Counted from the first letter of the stretch, positions 51,842 through 61,046 are shown. The stretch: DNA of 64,000 nucleotides from Nocardia takedensis NBRC 100417 (GCF_000308695.1 NZ_BAGG01000265.1:1-64000); one strand, 5' to 3'. The notes: generated from the letters alone by a model not told the origin. Translations and numbers: made by a program.

Positions 51842-53035
51842 ATGGTCACCAAGAAGAAAGCGCCGGGACCGGAACTGGATCTGTCCGACGTCGACCACCG
51901 GGTCGGCAAGCCGGTCGGCGGCGGCCAGTTGTGGGACCCGTGCAGTTCCTCCGACATCCGCCGCTGGGTGATGGCGATGGATTACCCCAACCCGCTGCAC
52001 TGGGATCAGGAATTCGCCAGCGAATCCCGCTACGGCGGGCTGATCGCCCCCCAGTCCATCGCGGTGGCACTGGATTACGGGCACGGCGCGCAACCCGCGT
52101 GCGTCGGCCGCATTCCCGGCAGCCACCTCATCTTCGGCGGCGAGGAGTGGTGGTTCTACGGCGCGCCCGTACGCCCCGGCGACACCCTGTTCCAGGACCG
52201 GCGTTTCCACGACTACAAGGTGGTCGAGACCAAATTCGCCGGACCCACGATGTTCTCGCGCGGCGACACCACCCACCGCAACCAGCACGGCGTGCTGGTC
52301 GCGCGCGAACGCTCCACGGCCATCCGCTATCTCGCGGAGGAGGCGACCGCGCGCGGCATGTACGACAACCAGTTGGGCGCGCTCAAACGGTGGACGGCGG
52401 AGGAACTCACCGAGATCGAACAGCTGCGCCACCAGTGGATCCTGTCCAACCGTCTCGGACTCTCCCCGCACTTCGATGAAGTGAAGGTGGGCGACAAACT
52501 GCCGCGCCGGGTGCTGGGCCCCCACAGCGTCGCCACCTTCACCACCGAGTACCGCGCCTTCCTGTTCAACATCTGGGGCACCTTCGGCTGGACCGCCCCC
52601 GAAGGACTCGCGGACCCCTGGATCAACCAGGACCCCGGCTGGACCGAGGGATTCGGGTTCGACGAGGAAGGCGCGAAGATCGATCCGCGCAAACGCGACG
52701 GTCTCTACCTGGGCCCCTCGCGCGGCCACATCGACGGTGACAAGGCCGGCGAGGTCGGCATGGCCCGCGCCTACGGCTACGGCGCGACGATGGGTGCATG
52801 GTGCACCGACTACCTCGCCTACTGGGCGGGCAACGACGGCATGGTCCGCCACACCAAGGCCGACTTCCGCGGCCCCGCCTTCGAGGGCGACGTCACCTAT
52901 TTCGACGCCGAGATCATCGACAAGATCCCGGATTCGACCTGGGGCGTACCGCTGGTGCAGGTGCGCCTGAAGCTCACCAGTCAGCAGTTCACCACCCTGG
53001 TGGACTGCACCGCCGAGATCGAACTGCCGCACTGA
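51842..53035 (+). CDS. Double hot-dog protein (FAS1-like dehydratase plus MaoC-like)
   Basis: 397 residues. The N-terminal half matches the FAS1-like dehydratase domain (SSSDIRRWVMAMDYPNPLHW, then GLIAPQSIAVALDYG), with a second hot-dog domain in the C-terminal half (GWTAP, FAGPTMFSRG..., YGYGATMGAWCTDYLAYW). Two-domain members hydrate or dehydrate enoyl-CoAs. The usual D.N..H of single-domain MaoC is altered to DYPNPLHWD in the first half. The ATG at 51842 follows GAGGAG. Specific substrate unknown. Confidence 0.85.
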   Translation: MVTKKKAPGPELDLSDVDHRVGKPVGGGQLWDPCSSSDIRRWVMAMDYPNPLHWDQEFASESRYGGLIAPQSIAVALDYGHGAQPACVGRIPGSHLIFGGEEWWFYGAPVRPGDTLFQDRRFHDYKVVETKFAGPTMFSRGDTTHRNQHGVLVARERSTAIRYLAEEATARGMYDNQLGALKRWTAEELTEIEQLRHQWILSNRLGLSPHFDEVKVGDKLPRRVLGPHSVATFTTEYRAFLFNIWGTFGWTAPEGLADPWINQDPGWTEGFGFDEEGAKIDPRKRDGLYLGPSRGHIDGDKAGEVGMARAYGYGATMGAWCTDYLAYWAGNDGMVRHTKADFRGPAFEGDVTYFDAEIIDKIPDSTWGVPLVQVRLKLTSQQFTTLVDCTAEIELPH

Positions 53036-53049
53036 GGGGCCACGGGATC

Positions 53050-54723
53050 ATGACCACTGTCTCCCCCGCCATCGCGGCGGGTCCACCGCTGGCCGAGGAA
53101 CCCGGACTCGGCCCGCTCACCCTGCCGGGCTTCCTGCGCGAGGTCACGGCCCGCCACGGCGACCGCGAGGCGCTGCGCGTCCCGGGCGGCGTCCGCTGGA
53201 GTTACCGGGACCTGCACGAACGCTCCGTCGAGGTCGCGCGGGCCCTGCACGCCGCGGGCGTCGGCAAGGACTCCCGCGTCGGCGTGCTCATGACCAACCG
53301 GCCCGAATGGCTGGCCGCCGTGTTCGGCACCGCGCTCGCCGGCGGTGTTGCGGTGGCGCTGAGCACCTTCTCCACCGCCGCCGAACTCGATCACCTGCTG
53401 CGGGTCTCCGGCGTGACAGTGCTGCTGTTCGAAAGGGAGGTGGGACGCACCGATTTCGCGGACGTCCTCACCGAACTCGAACCGGCCCTGGTCACCACCG
53501 CGCCCGGCGAGCTGCGCTCCACCGCGTACCCGTTCCTGCGTCACCTCGCGGTGGTCGGCGCGAATCCCGGTGGCGCGGTGCAGGACTGGGACGGATTCTT
53601 GAAGCGCGGCGCGCGGGTCTCGACCGAGCTGATCGAGGCCACGGCCGCGACGGTGCAGCCCAGCGACACGGCGGTGCTGTTCTTCTCCTCCGGCACCACC
53701 AGCAAACCCAAGGGAATCCGCAGCGCGCACCGCGGTGTGACCGTGCAGATGTGGCGCTTCGCGCGCATGTTCGGCTTCGGTCCCGAGGACACCGTGCGCT
53801 GTTGGACCGCCAACGGCTTCTTCTGGTCCGGCAATTTCGGTCAGGCGCTGGGCGCCACACTCGCCTCCGGCGGAACCCTGGTGCTGCAACGCCTCTTCGA
53901 CGCCGAGGAGGCGGTGGCGCTGCTGGAATCCGAACAGGTCACCTTCCCGGTGGCCTGGCCGCACCAGTGGGCCCGCCTCGCCGACGCGCCCAACTGGGCC
54001 GCCGCCGACCTGAGCGGCATGACCTACGTCGACCGTCACACCCCGGCCGCCGACCATCCCACGGTGACCACCGACTGGACCGAATGCGGCCACGCCTACG
54101 GCAACACCGAGACCTTCACCATCACCACCTGCTTCCCCGCCTGCACCCCCGACGAAGTGCACGCGGGCAGCAGCGGCATCCCGTTGCCGGGTGTGACCGT
54201 GAAGATCACCGACCCGCTCACCGGCACGGTGCTCGCCCGCGGGGAGAGCGGCGAGATCTGCGTCAAGAGCCCCACTCTCATGCTCGGCTACCTGGGCATC
54301 CCACTGGACGAAACCCTCGACGCCGACGGCTGGTTCCACACCGGCGACGGCGGCCGGTTGGACGACGCGGACCGCCTGTTCTGGGAAGGCAGACTCACCG
54401 ACATCATCAAGACCGGCGGCGCGAACGTCTCCCCGATCGAGGTGGACGAGGAACTGGCCCGCTACCCCGGCGTCAAGATCGGCCGCACCGTGGGCGTCCC
54501 CCACGACACCCTCGGCGAAGTCGTGGTCGCCTGCGTCGTCCCGCAACCGGGCACCGAAGTGGACGGCGAAGGTCTGCGCGGATTCCTCCGCGAACGCCTC
54601 GCCGGCTACAAAGTCCCCCGCCACGTCCTGGTCTTCGCCGAAGACGACCTCACGTTGACCGGCAGCGCGAAGATCAAATCCACCGACCTCCGAGATCTCG
54701 CCACCAAGCGACTGAGCGGATAG
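53050..54723 (+). CDS. Acyl-CoA synthetase (class I adenylate-forming)
   Basis: 557 residues. Seen: LFFSSGTTSKPKGIRSAH (about 215-232), HAYGNTETFTIT where most have YG.TE, WFHTGDGGRLDDAD, hinge EGRLTDIIKTGGANVSP and the C-terminal LTGSAKIKSTDLRD lysine. The N-terminal tail of about 25 residues before the conserved start is somewhat Pro-rich. Start ATG at 53050, 14 bp after the preceding stop. End of the operon that begins with the AcuI-like gene; a weak hairpin follows. Confidence 0.92.
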   Translation: MTTVSPAIAAGPPLAEEPGLGPLTLPGFLREVTARHGDREALRVPGGVRWSYRDLHERSVEVARALHAAGVGKDSRVGVLMTNRPEWLAAVFGTALAGGVAVALSTFSTAAELDHLLRVSGVTVLLFEREVGRTDFADVLTELEPALVTTAPGELRSTAYPFLRHLAVVGANPGGAVQDWDGFLKRGARVSTELIEATAATVQPSDTAVLFFSSGTTSKPKGIRSAHRGVTVQMWRFARMFGFGPEDTVRCWTANGFFWSGNFGQALGATLASGGTLVLQRLFDAEEAVALLESEQVTFPVAWPHQWARLADAPNWAAADLSGMTYVDRHTPAADHPTVTTDWTECGHAYGNTETFTITTCFPACTPDEVHAGSSGIPLPGVTVKITDPLTGTVLARGESGEICVKSPTLMLGYLGIPLDETLDADGWFHTGDGGRLDDADRLFWEGRLTDIIKTGGANVSPIEVDEELARYPGVKIGRTVGVPHDTLGEVVVACVVPQPGTEVDGEGLRGFLRERLAGYKVPRHVLVFAEDDLTLTGSAKIKSTDLRDLATKRLSG

Positions 54724-54733
54724 TGGTGTGACA

Positions 54734-54768
54734 GCCTGTCGCGCGTCGCGCATCGGCGCGTGACAGGC
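54734..54768 (+). terminator. Possible hairpin after the 53 kb acyl-CoA ligase
   Basis: GCCTGTC (54734-54740) and GACAGGC (54762-54768) pair around a GC-rich loop that can form a few further pairs. No T-run. It is the only hairpin candidate between the ligase and the low-GC islet. Confidence 0.4.
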
Positions 54769-54827
54769 CGCGCGCCGAGTCACCGCGCACCGGCGACTGC
54801 GGGGTGTTCGGCGCCGATCCGGGCGCA

Positions 54828-54856
54828 TTGCGAGCCGGGTGTGCACCCTGTAATGT
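54828..54856 (+). promoter_or_regulatory. Promoter of the cold-shock-like gene, probably leaderless
   Basis: TTGCGA (54828-54833), 17 bp, TAATGT (54851-54856). The start site is expected near 54863-54864, which coincides with the ATG at 54864. No ribosome-binding site precedes that ATG, consistent with a leaderless transcript, a common actinobacterial arrangement. Confidence 0.55.
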
Positions 54857-54863
54857 TCGCCAT

Positions 54864-55100
54864 ATGCAGACTGAGGGGGTTCATACTGCGCGTGGCAAGA
54901 TCTGGCGTTGGAACAGGAAGCGCGCAACCGGGATCGTGGAATCGACAGCCGGCGATCGAATTTGGTTCGGCTTGGATTCTCTGCGCGGCAGAGACTTCGG
55001 CGACATAAACATCGGGGATATCGTCGAAGTGGAATACGAATTCGCCCAACAAGACTCGCACGATCGACGTGCGGTACTCATCACCTGGGTCGAATCCTAA
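54864..55100 (+). CDS. Small cold-shock-domain-like (OB-fold) protein
   Basis: 78 residues. The pattern ARGKIWRWNRKRATGIVES, then GDRIWFGLDSL, DINIGDIVEVEYEF and HDRRAVLITWV follows a cold-shock OB-fold: a strand starting G.I..W....G.I, then I.F, then G..V.F. The usual RNP motifs (KGFGFI, VFVH) are strongly degenerate. Probably a nucleic-acid-binding or modulator protein. The ATG at 54864 is preferred over an upstream frame at 54804 because a promoter places the transcript start there. Lower GC and more A/T-ending codons than neighbours suggest recent transfer. Confidence 0.65.
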   Translation: MQTEGVHTARGKIWRWNRKRATGIVESTAGDRIWFGLDSLRGRDFGDINIGDIVEVEYEFAQQDSHDRRAVLITWVES

Positions 55101-55124
55101 ACAGAACACAATCGGGGGGAACAA

Positions 55125-55562
55125 GTGAATAAGGTTATTTTGGCGTTTGTTTCAGCTGCGTCTACCCTGTTGATGACCGCTGGTCCGGTGGCGGCACAGC
55201 CCAATCCCGCGAACCTCGAGTTCACACAGAGCAAGCCGTACAGGGAGTATCAGAACAACGTCGCTCGGTTCACCGGTCAGATGGACTACGGTACCGACAC
55301 TCTCGCTTGGTCGTTGAAGCTCACGCCGTCGACTCAGAATGTCATTTTCGGTTCGATGAGCTGCCGCACGACGATAAAGGGCATCTCCGGATACTCGGAC
55401 AGCCATCCCGACATTCCACGTGACTATCTACTCCACTCGAGTGTCCGGGTCGATAGGGGGCGCTGGTACGGCCTGCGAAGCAGGTGCGATTTCAAGGTGT
55501 TGACCGATACCGGAATGCAGCCGGGGAATGTCGAGACTTTCGTGGATTTCATAGCGCGATAG
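55125..55562 (+). CDS. Secreted protein of unknown function
   Basis: 145 residues. A signal peptide (hydrophobic core ILAFVSAASTLLMTAGP, likely cut after VAA/AQ near residue 24) precedes a mature beta-rich domain with two cysteines (about residues 79 and 121; FGSMSCRTTI and RSRCDFKV), which may form a disulfide. No family recognised. GTG start at 55125 after a GGGGGA stretch, 24 bp after the cold-shock-like gene. Lower GC than its neighbours, so the two genes may be a co-transferred islet. Confidence 0.72.
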   Translation: MNKVILAFVSAASTLLMTAGPVAAQPNPANLEFTQSKPYREYQNNVARFTGQMDYGTDTLAWSLKLTPSTQNVIFGSMSCRTTIKGISGYSDSHPDIPRDYLLHSSVRVDRGRWYGLRSRCDFKVLTDTGMQPGNVETFVDFIAR

Positions 55563-55690
55563 GAGTATTCGGAATCGACCGTGCCGGTCGCCTCGACACG
55601 GCAGCGCGACTACAGACTCGCAAGACCCGCATCGAACGAACTTCGGCTGATATCGCCTACCTGACAAGCGTGCGAGAGCGTGGCAGCGCT

Positions 55691-56941
55691 TCAGGCGAGG
55701 CCATCCCGCGTGTGGTGGGCGGCGAGGGTTCGGCGGTGGGTGGTGGGGGAACCGTAGAGGGCGCGGTTGAGGGTGGCGCGTTTGAGGTGGACGTGGAGAC
55801 CGCTTTCCCAGGTGTAGCCGTAGCCGCCGTGTAGTTGGACGGCCTTGCCCGCTACTCGGACCGCTGTCGAGGTGGCGTAGGACTTGGCTCGGGCCACCGC
55901 GAGCGCGGAGTCCGGTGCGGAATCGTTGACTGCTTCGACGGCGGCCGCGACCAGGTGTCGGGTGAGTGTGGTCTGCACGAGCATGTCGGCGCAGGCGTGT
56001 TTGACGGCTTGGAAAGAGCCGACTGGGCGGCCGAACTGCTCGCGGATCTTCACGTAGGCGACGGTGGCGTCGAGCATCGCTTCGGCGATGCCCAGCGAAT
56101 CGCAGGCCACGGCCAGCGCCGCGCGGGCGGGCAGGTCGAGGGGCGTGCGAAGCTGCCACACCGCCCGAACGGGGGCGTGGTCGGCGGTGACCGACGCGGC
56201 CGACCGGGTCGCGTCGACCAGGGGGACGGCTCGGAGGGTGACGAGATCGGGGTGGACCGCTGTCAGGACGGTCTCGCCCGTGTCGGTGCGGGCCGGGATC
56301 AGCAGCAGGTCCGCCGCGCCCGCGTCGAGGACGAAGCGGGCGGTGCCGGACAGATGTGGGCCGTCGGGGGTCAGCGCGAGGGAAAAACCCGAACCGGAGC
56401 GCCGAACCTCGAGTTGCCGCGGCTCGCCCCCCTGCGTCGAGCCCTCGCTCCTCCGCCGATCCTCGACGCGACATCCGTCTGCCGCCAGGCGACGGTTCGG
56501 TGGGGGCTGGGTATTCCACGGCTCGGAGCGCTCTACGGAACCGTCCGCCGCGGACCGCTCTTTATCCGGCGACGCATTCACGCCTCCGGCCTCGGCTTCC
56601 ACTTCCGCTTCGAGCACCACGACCGGTAGTGCCGAGCCAACCACGACATCGCGTAACAGGCTGTCCCGCAACGGTTCGGGCTCAGCCGCGAGCAGAGCGG
56701 GCACGCTCAGCGCGAGCACAGTCGACAGCGCGGTGGGCGCGGCGGCGCGCCCGATCTCGACCAGCGGGATCGCGGATTCGACCGAACCGGCTCCCGCACC
56801 GCCGAATTCCTCGGGAACCTCCAGGCCGAGCCATCCGGCGGCGACCGCGGCTTTGCACAGCGCGCGTTCGTCGCCCGCGCCGGCGAGCAGATCTCGGGCC
56901 ACCCGGCGCAGTTCGTCGTGGAATTCGGCGAATTCGCTCAC
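55691..56941 (-). CDS. Acyl-CoA dehydrogenase with an unusual 75-residue insertion
   Basis: 416 residues. ACAD pattern: GLEVPEEFGGAGAG (about 39-52), C-terminal YVKIREQFGRPVGSFQAVKH and VQLHGGYGYTWESGLHVHLKR, but no SEP.GSD flavin motif; so it is the subunit type that pairs with the next gene's protein. Between about residues 112 and 187 (nucleotides about 56380-56608) there is a charged, low-complexity segment (ASPDKERSAADGSVERSEPW and EDRRRSEGSTQGGEPRQLEV) not expected in the fold. Flanking ACAD sequence continues in frame. The GTG at 56941 overlaps the next gene by GTGA. Confidence 0.88.
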   Translation of the reverse strand: MSEFAEFHDELRRVARDLLAGAGDERALCKAAVAAGWLGLEVPEEFGGAGAGSVESAIPLVEIGRAAAPTALSTVLALSVPALLAAEPEPLRDSLLRDVVVGSALPVVVLEAEVEAEAGGVNASPDKERSAADGSVERSEPWNTQPPPNRRLAADGCRVEDRRRSEGSTQGGEPRQLEVRRSGSGFSLALTPDGPHLSGTARFVLDAGAADLLLIPARTDTGETVLTAVHPDLVTLRAVPLVDATRSAASVTADHAPVRAVWQLRTPLDLPARAALAVACDSLGIAEAMLDATVAYVKIREQFGRPVGSFQAVKHACADMLVQTTLTRHLVAAAVEAVNDSAPDSALAVARAKSYATSTAVRVAGKAVQLHGGYGYTWESGLHVHLKRATLNRALYGSPTTHRRTLAAHHTRDGLA

Positions 56942-58119
56942 CCGGCCGTCCTTCCGATGGGTTCCCTGGGCAGGCCGAGGCCGCGTTCGGCGATGATGGT
57001 GCGCTGGATCTCGCTGGTCCCGCCCGGAATGGTCCACTCCCAGGAGCCGACGAAGTCCAGGACCCACGCGCCCGATTCCCAGCCGCCCGACATCGGTTTG
57101 CGTATGACGGTGTGCGCGGCGACCCCGCCGAGTTCGGCGCCGAAGTCGGTCATGCGTTGCAGCAGTTCGCTGTAGAACAGTTTCACCACCGAGGCGTCGG
57201 CGGGGCCGACCTCGCCCGCTTCGTGCCGCCGCACCAGGTCGCGGCACAGCGCCCGCAGGCCGGTGAGTTCGATCTCGAGTTCGGCCAGACGGTCGCCGAC
57301 CAGTGGGTCCGGCGACGATCCCGCCGACTCGACCAGCCAGCGGAAACCGGCGTTGCCGAGGCGTTCGGCCAGTTCGAGCATGGTCAGGCCGCGTTCGGCT
57401 CCCAGGGTGCGCTGCGCGACGCGCCACCCGTCGTTCGCCGCGCCGATCAGGTTGCGCGCGGGGACGCGCACGTCATCGAGGAACAGTTCGCAGAAATGGG
57501 ATTCGCCGGTGGCCTGTCGCAGCGGGCGGATGCGAACGCCGGGGCTGCGCAGGTCCAGCAGGAAGTACGAGATCCCCTGCCGCTGTGCGGCGTCCGGGTC
57601 GGTGCGGGCCAGCAGCAGACACCAGTCGGCGTATTGCGCGCCGCTGACCCACACCTTCTGGCCGGCCACCACGTAGTCCTCGCCGTCGCGGCGGGCCACG
57701 GTGCGCAGCGCGGCCAGATCCGACCCGGCCCCGGGTTCGGAGAAGCCCTGCGCCCAGATCTCGCCGTCCCGGATGGCGGGCAGGTGACGTCGCCGCTGTT
57801 CCTCGGTCCCCGCGCCGAGCAGGGTGGCCGCGGCGTGGTGGATCGCGACGAAGGACAGCACCACGCGCGGGGCGTCGTGGGCCGCGAGTTCCTGGAACAG
57901 CACGACTTGGCGGGCCACAGACATCCCGCCGCCGTGTTCGGCGGGCCAGTGCGGCGTCGCGAAGCCGGCGTCACGCAGGCGACGGAACCAATCCTGTTGG
58001 AAAGTAACAAATTCCGCGTCGGTGGCACCGGTCTGGGCGCGTCGCCAATCGCGGGGGATCTCCGCGCGACAGAACTGCCGCACGTGCTCGCGGAACTCCG
58101 TGAGATCCTCGGCGGTCAT
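56938..58119 (-). CDS. Acyl-CoA dehydrogenase
   Basis: 393 residues. Seen: PAEHGGGMSVARQVVL, flavin motif GFSEPGAGSDLAALRT (about 122-137), VVAGQKVWVSGAQYADW and C-terminal IPGGTSEIQRTIIAERGLGL. Complete core, expected to bind FAD. Overlaps the downstream insertion-bearing ACAD by 4 bp and probably forms an alpha2beta2 enzyme with it. The ATG at 58119 overlaps the stop of the upstream enoyl-CoA hydratase. Confidence 0.93.
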   Translation of the reverse strand: MTAEDLTEFREHVRQFCRAEIPRDWRRAQTGATDAEFVTFQQDWFRRLRDAGFATPHWPAEHGGGMSVARQVVLFQELAAHDAPRVVLSFVAIHHAAATLLGAGTEEQRRRHLPAIRDGEIWAQGFSEPGAGSDLAALRTVARRDGEDYVVAGQKVWVSGAQYADWCLLLARTDPDAAQRQGISYFLLDLRSPGVRIRPLRQATGESHFCELFLDDVRVPARNLIGAANDGWRVAQRTLGAERGLTMLELAERLGNAGFRWLVESAGSSPDPLVGDRLAELEIELTGLRALCRDLVRRHEAGEVGPADASVVKLFYSELLQRMTDFGAELGGVAAHTVIRKPMSGGWESGAWVLDFVGSWEWTIPGGTSEIQRTIIAERGLGLPREPIGRTAG

Positions 58120-58886
58120 CGCGTCCGCCGCCGCAGGGCCAGCAGGCGGTCCCGGTGTTCGTCGGTCGTCATCGACACCACTTCGGCGGCGAACCCCGCT
58201 TGCATGGGGCCGCCGAGGGCCTGGGAGAGATACATGTTCACCACGTGTTTGGTGCCGCGCACCGCCTCGACCGGCAGCGCGGCCAAGCGGTGGGCCAGCG
58301 CGTACGCCTCGTCCAGCAGCGTGTCGGCGGGCACCGTCCTACTCGCCAATCCCACCTGCACGGCGGTGGCGGCGTCGATCCGGTCGCCGGTGTAGAGGAA
58401 TTCGCGGGTGCGCAGGATCGGGGTCAGCAGCGGCCAGAACGCGGCCCCGCCGTCGCCCGCGACCAGGCCGACCGCGACGTGCGGATCGGCCAGGTAGGCG
58501 CGTTCGGACATGAGCACCACGTCGCACAGCACCGCGATGCTGGCCCCGAGCCCCATGGCCGCGCCGTTGACGGCGGCGATCACCGGCAGCGGGAAGCGCA
58601 GCATCTCCTCGATGATGCGCGCGCCCTCGCGGATGCTGGCGTCGCGGGCGACGGGGTCGTCGAGGAAGGAGGTGATCCAGTCCAGGTCGCCGCCCGCGCT
58701 GAAGGCGCGGCCCGCGCCGGTCAGCACCACGACGCGCGCGTCCGGGTCGGCGGCCAGGTGCTCCCAGATCTCGGCGAGCGCGCGGTGCAGGTCGGCGTTC
58801 ACGGCGTTGAGTTCGTCGGGACGGTCGATCAGGACGGTGCGCACCGGCCCGTCGGCGGTCACCGTCAGTCCGGGTGGCAGCGGCAC
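58116..58886 (-). CDS. Enoyl-CoA hydratase/isomerase family protein
   Basis: 256 residues. Seen: oxyanion loop RAFSAGGDLDWI (about 61-72) and AAVNGAAMGLGASIAVLCDV (about 101-120), then PHVAVGLVAGDGGAAFWP. The first of the usual hydratase Glu residues is not obvious. It sits between two ACAD pairs in one operon, so hydration of an enoyl-CoA made by either is the natural reading. GTG start at 58886, with AGGAG about 10 bp upstream. Confidence 0.9.
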   Translation of the reverse strand: MPLPPGLTVTADGPVRTVLIDRPDELNAVNADLHRALAEIWEHLAADPDARVVVLTGAGRAFSAGGDLDWITSFLDDPVARDASIREGARIIEEMLRFPLPVIAAVNGAAMGLGASIAVLCDVVLMSERAYLADPHVAVGLVAGDGGAAFWPLLTPILRTREFLYTGDRIDAATAVQVGLASRTVPADTLLDEAYALAHRLAALPVEAVRGTKHVVNMYLSQALGGPMQAGFAAEVVSMTTDEHRDRLLALRRRTR

Positions 58887-58890
58887 GAGG

Positions 58891-59862
58891 TCACACTCCT
58901 GGGGGATCGGAGAACAGGCCGGCCAAGCCGTCGCGGCCGATCCGGCGGGTCAACTCGTCCTCGGTTGCGGCGAGCCCGAAGGGCAGGCGACGCACCGGCA
59001 GACTGTGCCGTGACAGCCACGACAGGGTGGCCTCGTCGCAGAAGCCCAGCGCGCCGTGCACCTGGTGGGCGACCCGGAAGACGATCTCGGCGGCCTCGAG
59101 CGCGGCCAGTCGCAGCGCGAGCGCGTCGGCGACGGCGTCGGGACGCCGGGTCTGGATGCTCCACAGCGCGTAGCGGGCCAGCAGGTCCACGCCCTTGCGC
59201 TCGACTTCGGCATCGGTGAGTTGGAAACGCACGGACTGGAATTCGGCCAGCGGACTGCCGAACTGCTCGCGCACCAGCACGTGTTCGCGGGCCAGTTCCA
59301 GCGCGCGGTCCAGCAGTCCCAGCAGGGTCCAGCACGGCAGGGTGAGGGCCAGCGCGAGATCGTACGGGTCGCCCGGCCCGGTGAGATCGACCGAGAGCGG
59401 GACGACGAAGCCCGTCTCGCGCGCGGTCCCGGCGGCGGGCAGCGCGCCGGCCGCACCCCGTCGACCGGCGAGGTCGACCGCCGCGATCCGCAGGGTCAGG
59501 CCCGCGATCGGCGCGGCGGGCTGCGGGCCGACGACCACGAGTGCGTCGGCCTCGGAATCCGTTGGTCGGGCGAGTCTTTCGGCGACCGGATAGGGCGTGG
59601 CCCAGTATCCGGCCGCGCGGCACAGCGCGGCCGCCGCCTCGAGTTCGGTCGGGTCCTCGCGCGGGGCGAGTTCCCACGCGCCGATCCGGGTCAGCGCGGG
59701 CACGACGAGGGCTTCGCGGCGCGGCGGGTCCGCCTCGGCGGCCTGGACCAGGTCGTCACCGCCCGCCGATCCCAGCGCGCGCAGCGCTTGCAGACCGAAT
59801 TCCGCGGCCTCGGGCGCGAGGTCGATGCTCATCGGCTCCGGAGGGCGCGGCGCGGCGGTCAT
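58891..59862 (-). CDS. Acyl-CoA dehydrogenase, short subunit
   Basis: 323 residues, shorter than the usual 380. Only the ACAD helical C-terminal half is well conserved (HVLVREQFGSPLAEFQSVRF, then VHGALGFCDEATLSWLSRHS). The flavin motif SEP.GSD is absent. Probably the non-catalytic partner of the protein encoded directly upstream, which overlaps it by ATGA. The ATG at 59862 is preferred; the longer open frame upstream is a shadow. Confidence 0.88.
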   Translation of the reverse strand: MTAAPRPPEPMSIDLAPEAAEFGLQALRALGSAGGDDLVQAAEADPPRREALVVPALTRIGAWELAPREDPTELEAAAALCRAAGYWATPYPVAERLARPTDSEADALVVVGPQPAAPIAGLTLRIAAVDLAGRRGAAGALPAAGTARETGFVVPLSVDLTGPGDPYDLALALTLPCWTLLGLLDRALELAREHVLVREQFGSPLAEFQSVRFQLTDAEVERKGVDLLARYALWSIQTRRPDAVADALALRLAALEAAEIVFRVAHQVHGALGFCDEATLSWLSRHSLPVRRLPFGLAATEDELTRRIGRDGLAGLFSDPPGV

Positions 59863-61028
59863 GCCGCCTCCCCGCCGCGGCGCGGGCCGGTCAGCAGGGC
59901 GCGGGCCAGCAGGATCTGCTGCATCTCGATGCTGCCGGAGGCCACGGTGGCCGCGTTCGCGTAGCGCCAGTGGTCCTCCACCGCGCGCCGGAACCGCGCG
60001 CGCTCCCCCGCTTGTTCGGGGACGTAGGCGGCGAATTCGGTGAGCAGGGCGGCGCTCTCCTGGTCCAGGCGGGTGACCGCGATGCGGTAGGCGGCGGTGT
60101 CGTCGGGGGCGACCCGGCCCGCGCCCTGGGTGGCCAGCACCTGGTAGGCGAGCAGGCGGGCGCGGCGCGCCCGGGTCAGCATGCGCGCCCATCGGCCGCG
60201 CAGCGACGGCGGCACCGTCTCCCACCGCTCCCCCAGCACCCGCGGCGCGAGGTGCAGCAGACGTTCGCAGCGGGCGTAGCGGGCGATGCCGACCCGTTCG
60301 AAGGCCAGCACCTCCTGCACCACCGACCACCCGTCGTCCACTTCGCCCAGCACGTCGGCCCCGGTGGCCACGACCTCGTCGAAGAACACCTCGTTGAGGT
60401 GGTGCGGGCCGAGCATGGACCGGATCGGGCGCACCACGATGCCGGGCGCGCTCATCGGCAGCAGGAACACGGTCAGCCCCTGCTGTTTGCGTGCGCCGCG
60501 CGCGGTGCGGGCCAGCAGGAAGCACCATTGCGCCATGGTGGCGTAGGAGGTCCAGATCTTCTGTCCGCTGATGCGCCACCCGTCGCCGTCGCGGCGGGCG
60601 GCGGTGCGCAGCGAGGCCAGATCCGATCCGGCGTCGGGTTCGCTGAAGCCCTGGCACCAGATGACCTCGCCGCGCGCGATCGGCGGCAGGTGTTCGCGCT
60701 GCTGTCGGGCGGTGCCGTGGCGCATGATGGTCGGCCCGACCCAGTTGACACCCATGTACTGCGCGCCGCGCGGTTCGTGGTGAGCCCACATCTCCTCGCG
60801 GACCACCGTCTGCTCCCAGATCGAGGCGCCGCGCCCGCCGAAGCGTTCCGGCCAGGCCGCGCACAGCAGGCCGCGTTCGGCCAGTACGCCGCTGAAGCGT
60901 TGCGCCACCGCGAGATCGGCGGGATCGTCGGTGAACGCGCCGAGGTAGCCCTGCGGGACCTCCGCGGCGACGAGCCGCCGGATCCGATCCCGCAGGTCCG
61001 CGGCGACCTCGCCCATCGTGAAGTCCAT
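59859..61028 (-). CDS. Acyl-CoA dehydrogenase, long subunit; first gene of the operon
   Basis: 389 residues. Seen: GGRGASIWEQTVV, flavin motif GFSEPDAGSDLASLRT (about 124-139), WRISGQKIWTSYATMAQW and C-terminal ATVASGSIEMQQILLARAL. Operon of five genes to 55691. Start is ATG 61028 or GTG 61037; neither has a clear ribosome-binding site. A perfect ATCCT-CATA-AGGAT palindrome lies 19 bp upstream, so GntR control is likely. Confidence 0.92.
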   Translation of the reverse strand: MDFTMGEVAADLRDRIRRLVAAEVPQGYLGAFTDDPADLAVAQRFSGVLAERGLLCAAWPERFGGRGASIWEQTVVREEMWAHHEPRGAQYMGVNWVGPTIMRHGTARQQREHLPPIARGEVIWCQGFSEPDAGSDLASLRTAARRDGDGWRISGQKIWTSYATMAQWCFLLARTARGARKQQGLTVFLLPMSAPGIVVRPIRSMLGPHHLNEVFFDEVVATGADVLGEVDDGWSVVQEVLAFERVGIARYARCERLLHLAPRVLGERWETVPPSLRGRWARMLTRARRARLLAYQVLATQGAGRVAPDDTAAYRIAVTRLDQESAALLTEFAAYVPEQAGERARFRRAVEDHWRYANAATVASGSIEMQQILLARALLTGPRRGGEAA

Positions 61029-61046
61029 GTGCCGCACAGTACTTCA

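Noticed and set aside
54734..54768. Riboswitch or structured RNA between the ligase and the low-GC genes
   Set aside because: Only one imperfect hairpin is visible, with no conserved riboswitch elements; a weak terminator is simpler.
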